A stretch of DNA of 64,000 nt, from contig JACDOX010000001.1 in the NCBI GenBank assembly GCA_014549065.1, positions 8,127,736-8,191,735 of the forward strand. Direction: 5' to 3'. This stretch comes from Cardinalis cardinalis (lineage: Eukaryota; Chordata; Aves; Passeriformes; Cardinalidae). Positions 52,468-63,328 of the stretch are shown here, piece by piece; the first letter of the stretch is position 1; each line of letters opens with the position of its first letter. Position numbers and translations under genes: made by a program. Below the pieces are notes generated by a model. The model was not told the DNA's origin, did not search any database, and was given only the letters and a program-made list of their open reading frames with translations.

Positions 52468-54354
52468 GGATGAGTCTTCCTCTCTCTGTTTCTGTGCATG
52501 CCCAAATGGCCACTACACTGTAACAAAAATACCAGCCCAGTTGCCATGATATCCATCCCTTCCTCTTGCTGTGAGGTTGTGTTAAATACCATGAGTGTCC
52601 ATAGCATTTTGAGAATACTGATAGTGCACAGGACACTACAGAATTANTCATACCATCTGTTTTTCTATTGTTAAAGATTAAAAATAAAACTCTGAACATT
52701 TATTATGTTGGCAGACTGAAAACCACAAACTGGTATTTTCTTTCCCTCACTTAGGTAATTATCAAATGTCCAAAAAATAAGTGGGAAAAGAGAAAGGAGG
52801 AGAAAAAGCCANTCATACATCACACTAAAAGATAATTTAAAAGCAATTTCCACAGAGCTTATCTCATTCCCAGCTATCCTAAACAAATCCTGCAGTTCTC
52901 AGCCCAGTTTTGTTCCTTTAAAAAACCAGGAATTGTTCTTAGGATTCCCATGGAAAAGTATGGGAAATAAAAAGTTAGTCATGAGAACTAAAGAACTATG
53001 TTCCCCTGTAGATGACGTCATTCAGAAGTGAGGAGCAGTTATACGACTGCCATGCCACCAAACTTCTCCACCCTTCCAGNAGATCTTGTTCCCTGTGCAG
53101 CTGAAGGGAAGGAGCAGGAAGGNCTAGAAGACCACCTGTAAGTTTCCAGTGCATATCCCATTTGTGCTAATGTAGCACATGGGACAGGAAGGGCAGCCAG
53201 GGCAGGGCTAGCAGTGCTTTTTTTCTCATATGCCAAAGGCTCCAACTCTTGTCTGTTTGTGCTCTGTGATGTTTTGCCTGGAAAGTACAGGCAAAAAGGG
53301 AATTTGCTTATGATCCTGTATATTCTCAATAATATAGATATCTTCCTGAGTTTCTGGCAGAGCTAGAAATGCCCTTGGTGTTCAGTGTTTCTAGATTGTC
53401 TACTTGATTTCTTTTTAGTTGTAAAAACAATACTTGGATTAAGAAGACACATGTCTCTAGTTGAAAAACAGTTTTTCCAAAATGGATATTAGGAATCCTG
53501 CATTTCTCTTATCCATCCTATAAAGGAAAGATGTTGATTCACAGGAATGAGCTAAGAACATGAAGATGTCCCNTGGCCAGGGAAGCTTGGTCTTTGCTGT
53601 GGAAATTATTTGCAGTATTTCTTACTGGAATAGTACTCCTTGCCTCTTCCTGGCTTTGCAGGTTATGTTGTGATGTAAAATGGTTCAGTATGGGGTCTCA
53701 TTTTCTCTGAATTATGTTTGCTGCAGAAATGCTTACTGCAGCAGAAGTGTGTGCATAGTGAGAAGTATGGCCCTGTTTCAGGCATTTTAATTTGAGGCCG
53801 CACAGAATCTAGAATCAGGGTAATCAATTTCCCCATGCTAGATTTTCTCCATTCAGTTTGGTATTAACAAGCCTGGCTTGGCATTAGTGAATATAATCAG
53901 GATTTTATAAAAATTTATTCTTTGCCTATCTCCAAAGAGACACTTTTCAGTACAGTAGACAAAAACCCAAGTTTATGTAGACAAGCTATTATACAAAAAG
54001 GATGGAATGATGGGAAAGAAATTGTCTTTGACAAATTAATTAATATGGACTAACTAATTGTTAATAAAATGTGCTTTAATGAGAGCTTAGACATTCTCTG
54101 TCTGGGAGTGTCACTTAAAGAAATGTAAATTCTAGTTAAATAAACCTTTTATGAACAATTAGCAATTACATTTTCTGTTTCCCTGAGCAGAATAATGTNT
54201 GCCTGCAATATTGATGTGATGGGTCCAGGCATGGGCCACATTTGAGATACTCATATATCCCTCTCAGAACTATCAATTGAGATCTGACTGAAACCCTTAA
54301 GTGTATTGGCGCTTTGAATCTAAAAGCTGGCATGACCATTATGCCTTTGAAAGG
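52468..54354. other. Unique DNA, no gene seen
   Basis: No gene is supported. The minus-strand frame 53039-53329 has a slightly GC-rich patch and no domain. From about 54000 the sequence becomes rich in TAAT-type cores. Confidence 0.45.
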
Positions 54355-54383
54355 AGATGGACTAATAAGAAATTAGTCCATCT
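54355..54383. repeat. Perfect 12-bp inverted repeat (hairpin), 5-base loop
   Basis: Bases 54355-54366 (agatggactaat) are the exact reverse complement of 54372-54383, around a five-base loop. It sits inside a TAAT-rich stretch that resembles a conserved non-coding element. Each arm contains ATTAGTCC-type sequence, so it could also be a paired binding site for a dimeric homeodomain-type factor. Confidence 0.9.
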
Positions 54384-57240
54384 GCAAATTAATGCAAAAG
54401 CATGGTTAGGTTGTATACATGACTAGACACAGAGCGCTCAGAGTAACATTGCTGCTTCTCTTTTACCAAGATGAAGTTTCCTCTGACCTCTCCAAAAGAG
54501 AGTAAGAAAATAATAGCTTTTATCTCTCCCTTCTCTTTAAATCTTTTACATAACATGGTGTCTACGTTCCTGTTAATAAATTGTGGTGCTTTTTTATCTC
54601 ACCAAGAGCTTTGAGGTCATAATTTAAAATATGGTTTGGTAGCATGCAGNTAGAAATTTACACTTACTTGTTCTACTTATCTGCATCAAGAACAATATTT
54701 TTAAGACTCACACAGAAAACAGAAAATGCTGAAGTATGTTAATCTGATTTTTCTAAATAAACCTACCACCCCTCAGTACCCTTTAATAGAATCAGTTTAA
54801 NTATGCTAGAAGTGCAAAAGGAATTTATTCAGTTAATACACTTTTATGTATTTTTATTGTGATTATGGTNATTATTTCACAGAGGTTTGAAATTATCTCA
54901 TTCATTGCCTGTGGTATGTTTTAGACTAAGACATTCCATGCAGATTTGGATTGATAACTATCTATGGAAATCCAGGAATGTGTATAGGAGTACTAGGAGG
55001 TATCCCTGCCAGTATGGCTCTACAAGACCTTATTCTTTTTAAATATGTGAAAGAAATAGAGGCATAGGAGTTGTGATGGAGACAGAATCTCTGCAGAAAA
55101 CCANTGACCTCTGTCATCATGAACCAAGTTGCATTTGCTGTAAGAGAAGGAAAATTCCTACCTCACAGAAGTCACTTAAAGTACTTGNTCTCCTAAGCTT
55201 AATATGGCTGGGGACTGCAGCTTTTATAGGCAGCAAGCCATCAAACTGTACAATATTGCTGAGAACTTCCAGCTTTGAAAAACAAATACTCTGGCAATAG
55301 AAAATTCACCAATACTTTCAACTAGCTCACCCCTATGAATTTGTCTTTTCTCTTAAGGTGAAGTATATGAGCCATCAGGTTTTGATATGAAAGCCAAGTT
55401 GAAGACGCACTTGCCAACTGAAACAAAAACTTACACATTTCCCTAAAACATTCTTTCTCTATCCTTATTTATTCCTGTATTCTTCCCCAGTGCTTTCCTA
55501 CATTGTCAACATCTTCCTTGAGCTGGTGGTGTTTCAGTAGCAAGTTTTCACAGTAATAAGTACAGAAACTCCAACAATGTACTTCATTGTTTAAACATTG
55601 GAAGAGTGCATTAATCCTNTTTTTTTTCAAGCTGAGTATCAGTCATCACCTGTAGGCTCATTTCAGGACACATCTGCAGCTCATGTCCTCTGCTGTGCAA
55701 GTGTGGTTTTGTTATTTGCTCTAGACTTTATGCCTCCAATCTTGTTCTACTTATCAAGACATCATTTTGCACCTATTAAAAAGCCTTAGAAAGTGGCAAG
55801 CATATTCCATCAGTTTTATTTGTTATACTGAACTTATAAAACACCTGTTTTCTGGATGTTTTTGTTATTTGTTCTACTCTTTCAGNTTTTTATTATCAGA
55901 TAACATGCTCTTTATGTGATTCAGATCAGTGTCAGATTGACAAGCCTGGAACAGACTGTTGTACATTTTACTTGTTTTAAATTTCAAAACAANGTAATCG
56001 TACAAATTTATAAAGAACATTTGAAGTCAACATAAGTTGCTTAGATAGTTGAGCATTTTTAAAACTCCTAAATGCAAACTCTTTGTGTCTACTAGTTAAA
56101 ATCTTCCATTATTTTCTGTTTCAGCTTATTATAATATTTGATTAGTATTATTATCATCAGAGGTGATGAATTAATTGTCTATATATCATCAAAAAACAAC
56201 TAGAAATATTAAGCAAATACTTCTGCTTAATCTGGGTCACTATTAAAAATTCTACCATACTCCTAATAGCAGGATAAAAGTATAGCAGTAAACCTTCCTT
56301 TCATTGGTTCTTGTTCCATTAGATCATAGAAATCTCTGTTATCAGGTTTCTCTTTAGAAAGTTTTTCTATAATTAAGCCATTACTCAAGAGTTTCAAGGT
56401 AAATGAGGGAGCTCTTTAAAAGTTTGAGCACACAATTCCAGTGTCACAGACCATGATGATTTTATTCTGCAATCAGGCTGCAGAAGCCATGCATGCCTAT
56501 GCTTCTCACACCCAGAAAAACACTGGAGTGTGGTGTAAGCCTAATCCTTCTTCAATCCCCTTTTGCACAGAGTAGAAATTAGTTACTGTCACTGATCTTA
56601 TCTGAAGTAACTGGTTTTGAACCCACTCAGTCTCTTTAGGTTTCTTCCTCCACATTAATCCTTGACAGGTATTTCAGCACGAGCAAGACAGCCCTGTTGA
56701 AAGCCTAGGCTGAANGTCATACAGCTATAGAAAAGCATAAGGCAAAATAGAAGAATGAACACAAGGTAAAATACGAATACTTCAGGGAGTAGCTGGAGGG
56801 AAGAGCCAGGCAAACTGGATGATTCCTCTTTGAAAAAGAGGCTGAAAGAAAAACCACAGGACAGCATGTTTCCCTGCAGTAAGAGAAATAATAATGNAGA
56901 GAAATAATGCTAAAAGAAGTAACAGGTGATTACAAAAAGACGAAAACCTAGTACTTCATTAAGCAGCTTCCAGCCTCTCTAGTTGTGCTATAATAATTTA
57001 ATATGAACATNGATTATTTTGAATTTCACATAGGGCTGCTCAAGGAAACAGGACTTCAAGGGTAATCAATGTATATATCCCAAGTGACGTCACAGATCAA
57101 TTGAAAGTACCAAAGAACATATGATTAAACTTGGCTTTCTACTTCCTGGCTTCAAATCTCCCTTAAGTAGTGAAACTTTGAAGTCCAAAATACAGAGTAT
57201 GCTAGGCTCCTTAAATTTTTGATCTATGAAATGTTACTTA
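54384..57240. other. Unique AT-rich DNA, no gene seen
   Basis: No gene, RNA or recognisable repeat. The open frames at 55073-55300 (+), 55598-55789 (+) and 56655-56867 (-) are short, contain Ns and lack motifs. Confidence 0.5.
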
Positions 57241-57431
57241 AAAAATACCAAAAAAAGAAAAAAAAGAAAAAGAAAAAGAAAGAAAAAGAAANNNNNNNNN
57301 NNNNNNNNNNNNNNNNNNNNNNNNNNNNNNNNNNNNNNNNNNNNNNNNNNNNNNNNNNNNNNNNNNNNNNNNNNNNNNNNNNNNNNNNNNNNNNNNNNNN
57401 NNNNNAAAAAAAAAGAAAAAACAAGAAAAAT
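57241..57431. repeat. A-rich low-complexity tract enclosing a 114-bp assembly gap
   Basis: Runs of A with regular single G (AAAAAG type) flank Ns from 57292 to 57405. The gap almost certainly reflects failure to read through the simple repeat. The stated gap size may be an estimate. Confidence 0.95.
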
Positions 57432-58635
57432 CCCCAAACATTGAAATAAAAAACTTTTCTTTATGAAGATTTTGGCAGAGTCAGCATTTCTATTTCTATT
57501 GCATCTTAACTGTAAGTTACATTAACATCACTNGGACCAGCAGAGGCAATAGGTGAGCATCAGCTACTGCCAAACTGCTTGGAGTAAGCTCATTTTAATT
57601 AATAAAAAATGTCAAACTGATTGTGCAGTAATCACTTTTCTTGAACACCTTAATTCCACAAGAGGATGCATGAAAACCTAAAGGAGAAAAGCAGCCCTGA
57701 ATTTTATGTTGATGCGATTTAAACAGGTTTGTTTAAAAATTCTTTAGATACTTGTAAATCAGTTAGGCATCATGCAAGATGCCTGCACCCATGGAAGGGA
57801 TGTGCTACGGACAATCCTGTTACTTGGGTTGTGAGGTTAGATGGCATCCTCCCCCATCATGGATGGACATCATTCCGTCATTCTCTGAATGGAANTCTTG
57901 TGATTGCCCAAGATGGAAATCTTGTGTTTGACAATAATATACAGCCTANCCCATGTGCCCAGGCTCTCTCATCACACCAAGGTTCCTGCTTGCCTCCTCC
58001 TGCCTCCCAAGCTCTGCACAGGTAAGAAGACCAGGTCTCTCAATTGCCATGCATTTCTAGGCCATAGAAATCAAACTCAAAAAACCCCATCTGTTGTGTA
58101 GGCAGGAGCATTGCCAAGAGATTGTTNTAATGTAGCTTGATTTATATTCCAGGAATAGCATTCAGGAGCCTATTGAGAGGGAGTGATTGTGCCAGACTGG
58201 AGAGAAACCCATAGAGCACCTTGTAGTGTTGTCATTACCATAGTGCATGGCAATTTCATCTGCAAAAACCTGCCCAAGTTACATTCCTCTTTGCCTGCAG
58301 GATCCAAGTGATACTCAACTTTTCTGCATCTGTATTGCTACAGCTTTATCAGAAAGTCATTTTGCATGAAAAATAAACAATTTTTCATTATTCAGTCTTC
58401 TTCTTCCGTCAGGCTGAGGAANAAATTAAATATTCATGATTTATTCTGTATAGCATAATCATGACTACAGGTTTAATAATGTCTATGCAATTGTAATAGG
58501 AAATGATACAACTTCTGTAATCTTTATGCACAATCTAATAGCCCTAAAAATGCCTCATTATAATAATGCAGAAAAGCTCCAAGATTTCCTATATTGTTAT
58601 ATTTCTCTACTTATATTTCCTTATTCACAGACACA
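57432..58635. other. Unique DNA with a CNE-like patch
   Basis: No gene is supported. The 98-codon frame at 57729-58025 is without motif. The stretch 58360-58600 is AT-rich but not repetitive, with octamer-like (atgcaatt, atgcaca) and TAAT cores, a texture typical of conserved non-coding elements. Confidence 0.4.
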
Positions 58636-59548
58636 AAGAAACATAGAATGGTTTAGGTTGGAAGAGAACCTTTAAAACAATCTTGTTCCAACTCCCCTGC
58701 CATGGACAGAGACACCTTCAACTAAATCNGGTTGCACAGAGCCCGTCCAACCTGGCCTTTAACACTTCAAGGGATAGGACATCCCCACATTCCCTGTTCA
58801 ACCTGTTCCACTACCTCACCACACTCACAGGAAAGAACTTTTTCCTAATACCTAACTTAAACCTAACCACACTCACAGGAAAGAACTTTTTCCTAATACC
58901 TAACTTAAACCTACTCTCTTTTCAGTTTGAGCCCATTCCCCCTTGTCCCATCACTACATATCCTTGTAAATAGTCTTGCCCTATCTTTCCTGTAAGGACC
59001 CTTCAGGTACTGGAATGACACACTCTTGTCACCCCAAAACATTCTCTTTTCCAGGCTGAAGAATCCCACTTCTCTCAGCCTTTCCTCATCGGAGAGGTGC
59101 TTCATCCCTCTGTTCAACTTGGTGGCCCTCCTCTTGACTAGCTCCAGCAGGGTGACGTCGTTCCTTAGGGAGGACCTCAGAGCTGGATGCAGCCCTGCAG
59201 GTAGGGTCTCACCAGAGTGGAGTAGAGGGGCAAAACCCCATCCCTGTCCCTGCTGCCCGCGCTGCGCTTTGGATGCAGCCCAGGACACGTGTGGCTTTCT
59301 GGGCTGCGAGTGCCACGGCTGGGTCATGTCCAGCCTCTCATCCACCAACACCCCCAAGTCCTTTTTGGCAGGGTTGCTCTGGATCTGTTCATCCCCATCC
59401 TGTGCTGAGACAGGGGGCTGCCCTGAGCCAGGTGCAGCACAAGGGCTTGGTCTTATTAAACCTCATGAGATTCTCACGGCCTCACTTCTGGAGCTTGCCG
59501 AGGTCCTTCAAGTGTGTCAGCTGCACCACTCAGCTGGGCGGCATAAAG
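58636..59548 (-). mobile_element. CR1 LINE 3' portion, 5'-truncated directly behind a tRNA gene
   Basis: About 0.9 kb of CR1 on the minus strand. The minus-strand frame 59357-58911 encodes recognisable CR1 ORF2 C-terminal blocks in order: G-V-x-V-D-E-R-L-D-M, then L-L-E-L-V-K-R-R-A-T-K, then L-S-D-E-E-R-L-R-E, then F-S-L-E-K-R, then F-Q-Y-L-K-G-P-Y-R-K. An intact LFTRxCSD-type block follows. The non-coding tail ends at catagaatgg-type sequence near 58643-58652 with little of the terminal octamer left. The 5' break falls in the codons of the F-A-D-D catalytic motif. A block of about 19 bases expected near 59517 is deleted, and a 48-bp perfect tandem duplication lies inside. It encodes no complete protein. 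Its 5' edge lies about 5-10 bases from the 3' end of the tRNA gene, in the same direction. Confidence 0.95.
58818..58913. repeat. Perfect 48-bp tandem duplication inside the CR1
   Basis: 58818-58865 and 58866-58913 are identical over all 48 bases. The unit includes acactcacaggaaagaact. Perfect identity in an otherwise diverged element says the duplication is much younger than the insertion. Confidence 0.97.
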
Positions 59549-59563
59549 AAGCTGTCAGAAGTG

Positions 59564-59574
59564 GGATTTGAACC
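59564..59574 (-). promoter_or_regulatory. Internal Pol III B box of tRNA-Leu
   Basis: GGTTCAAATCC matches the B-box consensus GGTTCRANTCC with A at the R position. It coincides with the T loop. Confidence 0.92.
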
Positions 59575-59617
59575 CACGCCTCCAGGGGAGACTGCAACCT
59601 GAACGCAGCACCTTAGA

Positions 59618-59628
59618 CCACTCGGCCA
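59618..59628 (-). promoter_or_regulatory. Internal Pol III A box of tRNA-Leu
   Basis: TGGCCGAGTGG at tRNA positions 8-18 fits the A-box consensus TRGYNNANNNG exactly. It binds TFIIIC with the B box. Confidence 0.9.
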
Positions 59629-59776
59629 TCCTGACCTGCCTAAACTGGAAGGAAGTTCTGTTGGAAGCCTCTGTCATAATTTGTAATGATTTATGAAAGG
59701 AAGTTTGGATTATGAGCCTCTGATACACCAAAAATATTTCTGCAAACAGTAAGAGGGGGCTGTAAATATTGCTCGT

Positions 59777-59806
59777 TTTCTTTTTTTTTTTTTGTGTGTG
59801 TGTGTA
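59777..59806. repeat. Poly(T) joined to a short (TG)n
   Basis: A run of T followed by about six TG units. It is simple sequence and probably length-variable. It lies about 140 bases upstream of the tRNA gene and is not placed to end its transcription. Confidence 0.9.
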
Positions 59807-62800
59807 TTTTTAAAATAAAGTTTCTGGCCCTAGTATTATTTGAAATTCCTTATAAGAACAGTTGAATCTCCTATTATTAAGATTAGACTTGCAGACATTT
59901 TAAATCAATGGTTGTAAGAACGAACTAATATTAAAGAGGGAAAAAAAATCTCCAGGAATGCATGCCAACATAGCAGCTTTTAATATACTGGTATACATTT
60001 TTTCCTTGATAATAGCACTGCTTGCTAGGGGTATAAAAATACATCAAAATATTTTACCAGCTGGCTTGTTCTGATGACATGAGCACATGAAAAGTTGAAT
60101 AGAATGCTAAGCAGACATGATGTACGTTTTCTCGAGCTTCTCCAGGTTAAATTCTTCATTAATTTGTTGTCTGGGTGAGATTCTTGCCATTATATGTAAA
60201 GTAATGAAAATTAGTGTGCACTCATACTAAGTCTTACCTTCAGTATTTGCTTTCAAATAGGTAAGTGAAGTCAGATTTAGGAAGAATCAAGCAGGTATGT
60301 TTGCCCCCCTGCTGCTGATACAACTGTAGTTACTAACTTCAAACAATCTGACTGTGTGTTAAGAGAGTTGGACTGTCAGATGCTGCAAAAGCTGCAATAT
60401 TTCTCATTTTCAGCATCCCGCTATACCATTCCTGGCACCACTTTATTCCAGTGTTGACATAGCTTCCTTGCTGAATTTAGCTGGTCCAATGCAAAAGAAA
60501 TAAAATCCTCCNCTGAGACCAAGACAGTGGTTTTGTCTCTCTTGTTTTGCTCATTGGTCCTAAGACAAGATGCAAAGTGGGAGCCAGAAGAGATTTTGCC
60601 CCACTCTTTTGTGGGGATGAGAAAAATGATGGTTCTTTCCCAGGTCATGTAGCCANCACTGAACACAGCCATGGTCCTGGAGCCTGTCATTGTCCAAACA
60701 CAGAGATGAGGAGGTGAGCAATAAATTATCCCCTGGTGTATTTTGGGGGAAAAAAATTTGTCTGGAGAGAGGGGATGTGCTTTGGTTCCTTGAAACAACC
60801 CCAACAGCAAGTTTGGCTATAAATACACTGGTAGGGTTAGTGCAAGAGCTGATGTACACAACTGCAAGGTTCAATCCCAGGGCTGTCTCTTAGTTTAAGA
60901 AAATACCCCAAAACTATGTGGTCTGCTAAAAACCCTGCAAAATAGATGTTATAGAAAATTCACCAGTATTTCAATCAACTGCTTTTATTATATATTTACT
61001 CATTGAAATGTGGCTTTTGCCTGCCAGAGGCAATCAATTTNTGTCTAAAGGAAGCTACTGCCTAGGCTAAGAGATACATCCCAACTTCAAATATTATTCC
61101 CAATGAAAGACATATGCAGATGCTTTCCTTTGGGTGTGGAGTGCTACCAGTGGATTGAAAACTTATGGTTTGTCAAGTTTGATAAGCAAGATGAAGTACT
61201 TTTAATATAAGGATTAAGTGTTGAATCATCGTTGTATGAGTCTTTACAGAGTCTAATGCTGCTCTGAATAGAGATACTTTCCTGAACTGGAGTCTACAAA
61301 TTTTTTTTTTAAACTCCAAATTCATATTTAAGTGAAAAATGGTAGATGTGAGGGTTTTTTAACCTAAGGCCTTGTGCTGCAGTCCTCACAGTTTNCCAGG
61401 TTTAGTTGAAAATCACTGGAAGATTGCTCACTAGAAGCCTAGCTTGANCCTGCAGTTCTCAGGATAGATTTGGAAACTGATAAAACAAAATTCCTGACCT
61501 GTCTCAGGGAATCAGAATAAACAGTCAAAATTGATCCTTTAGTGAGTCTAAAATCTGACTATGTAAATTCTTGGCCATAATACATATTAATTAATAATGN
61601 TTTTTTTGCTGCAGAGCAGTATCCTGATTAGACAGTAATTTTTATTCCATCAGTATTTTTTCTTGTTCAGCTTAAAGGAAAGCCTACTACAGCTAAGCTA
61701 AGGAGTTCACTGTCTATAAAAGTAACAAACAAATAGTTATAGTGAAACAATGGGATTTTACATTGTTAAGAATTTCAAAGAATAAAAACATTAACTCATA
61801 AATGCATTAAAAAAAGCAGTGCACGTGTTCAGATGTGAATGGATAATGAGTGCTAGAGGTAGATGCTAAAGGTCAGAAAACAATACAAAGAAAAACCTAT
61901 ACCTAAAGTTTAAGAAATTNATGTAATTTATGTTTCAATGTTTATGTTCAAATTTATGTTTCCACNCTGATGACAAAATTTTATTATGACTTTATATAAT
62001 GACAATTTGTCTGTGGGCTTTCATACAACTGAGTTCCTTACCTGGTTATCACCAGGATATTGAGTGGAATCAGGCTTTGTCAGGAAGCTGATGTTCCCCA
62101 ACTCAACAGTGCAAGAAATCTTGCCTGAGCCTCAACTATTCAGGAACTCAAATTATATTTTATTTGGTACTGTTTTGCAGACTGAAAAAACCCCCCTGTT
62201 TTGTGAGTCTCACATTGAGTGCACAAAGGGGAAAAGAGAATTTCTCATCAGCTCCCAAATCTTGCTGAGGGAAATTAAAAGTCCAGAAAGAATTTACAGC
62301 CAGAACTTAAAAGAATAAAAGAAAATGCAAATCTTGAACTGGAAGAACACTTCCCAACTTTTCCATCAAATATTAATCATAAATCTTTTGTTTTCAGCCC
62401 TCTTCTATCAGGTAAAAAATCAGATTAGGAAACCAAATTAAAAAGTAATAAAATAGGCAACAACTCCACTGTAGTACTGCTTACCAGAAATCAGAATAAA
62501 ATTTAATCAGCATCAGTTTCCATGCCTATTTCTCTGACCTNTTTAACACATTGATATGTCAGTGATAACTAGAATGTGTAGGCCACTCTAGAAAGACAAT
62601 AAAGAAATATTTTATGCATTCACATCACTTGGAGAATTGTTTACCTACACTAAATAAAAGCATCTTGATTTAATATTAATCTGAGTGTCATTTTCTCCCT
62701 CATAGTGAACCCATTGCATTTTTCATGAGTTTATCTCAGGTTGCCAAGGTGACATCCACTTTTTCACCTCCATAACCCCCACTTGATTACCTTTCTGTCT

Positions 62801-63204
62801 GCTAACACAGCCTGATTCCTCCACAGTTCTGCTCCTTTTGACTACTACTCTTTTCCCCTTTGGTATTACTGACTGTTATGTTTCCATGGAGTCAGGAAGG
62901 CAAAAAGCGCTTTATGGGAAGGGTATGAAATTCCACTGAAGTCTGCTTCAACCCCTTACTTCTGTTTTCCTATCCATGAATGGGCTTTAACTGGGCANCC
63001 TCTGGGGAAGGGAGGTCAATGATAGCTCCTCTCTCTGGTGGAGTTTCTCATTTATTCTTGTAGATATAAACTATCACCTGCAGAGCAATAGTGCCTGGTG
63101 TTCCTCCTATGATCATGAGGTGGGGTTTTTTTAAATTAATATGCCTATTCATCTCAACAATTTCTCACATTCCAATAGCTAATATAAAAATGTGTCTGTA
63201 TAGT
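59807..63204. other. Unique AT-rich DNA, no gene seen
   Basis: No exon, RNA gene or clear transposon. The minus-strand frames at 60421-60874 overlap in two phases, contain Ns and lack domains. The region 62064-62318 (+, 84 codons) is open but unrecognised. Confidence 0.5.
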
Positions 63205-63328
63205 GCTTTAACCCCAGCCACTAACTAAGCCCCACCCAGCTGCTCACTCACTCCCCCACCAGAAGGATCAGGGGGAGTGNTGGAAGGGTAAAAGCTGCAT
63301 GGGTTGAGATAAGGACAGCTTAATAGGN
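63205..63328. mobile_element. Fragment of a bird ERV-type LTR
   Basis: The block from accccagcca (63211) through gctgctcactcactccccc (about 63240-63258) to gggttgagataaggacag (63301-63318) matches, from memory, a very common bird ERVL-type LTR, in which this block is followed by a long A/T-rich part that is missing here. Only about 120 bases remain. Orientation is not certain. It is cut off where a different repeat begins. Confidence 0.6.

Larger units (their letters stand above)
59553..59635 (-). tRNA. tRNA-Leu (anticodon CAG)
   Basis: An 83-base type II tRNA on the minus strand, reading from G at 59635 to the discriminator A at 59553. The acceptor stem GTCAGGA pairs with TTCTGAC (one G-U at position 6). 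The D stem is GCC/GGT. The anticodon stem CTGCG/TGCAG holds the loop TTCAGGT with anticodon CAG (59601-59599), which reads CUG leucine codons. The long variable arm TCTCC-CCT-GGAGG is the class feature of leucine tRNA. The T stem GTGGG/CCCAC is perfect with loop TTCAAAT. There is no intron and no encoded CCA. It closely resembles vertebrate tRNA-Leu-CAG genes with a handful of stem-compatible changes, so it looks functional. Downstream, the usual T run is missing: only gcttcttt separates it from a CR1. The alternative is a tRNA copy captured by CR1, but absence of a CCA argues against copying of mature tRNA. Confidence 0.96.

Noticed and set aside
57219..57449. Several open frames across the A-rich gap
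   Set aside because: They consist of lysine or phenylalanine runs and unknown residues created by poly(A) and Ns.
59026..59571. 181-codon plus-strand open frame, the longest in the window
   Set aside because: It is the antisense of the CR1 at 58636-59548 and runs into the tRNA gene. The real coding relic is on the other strand.
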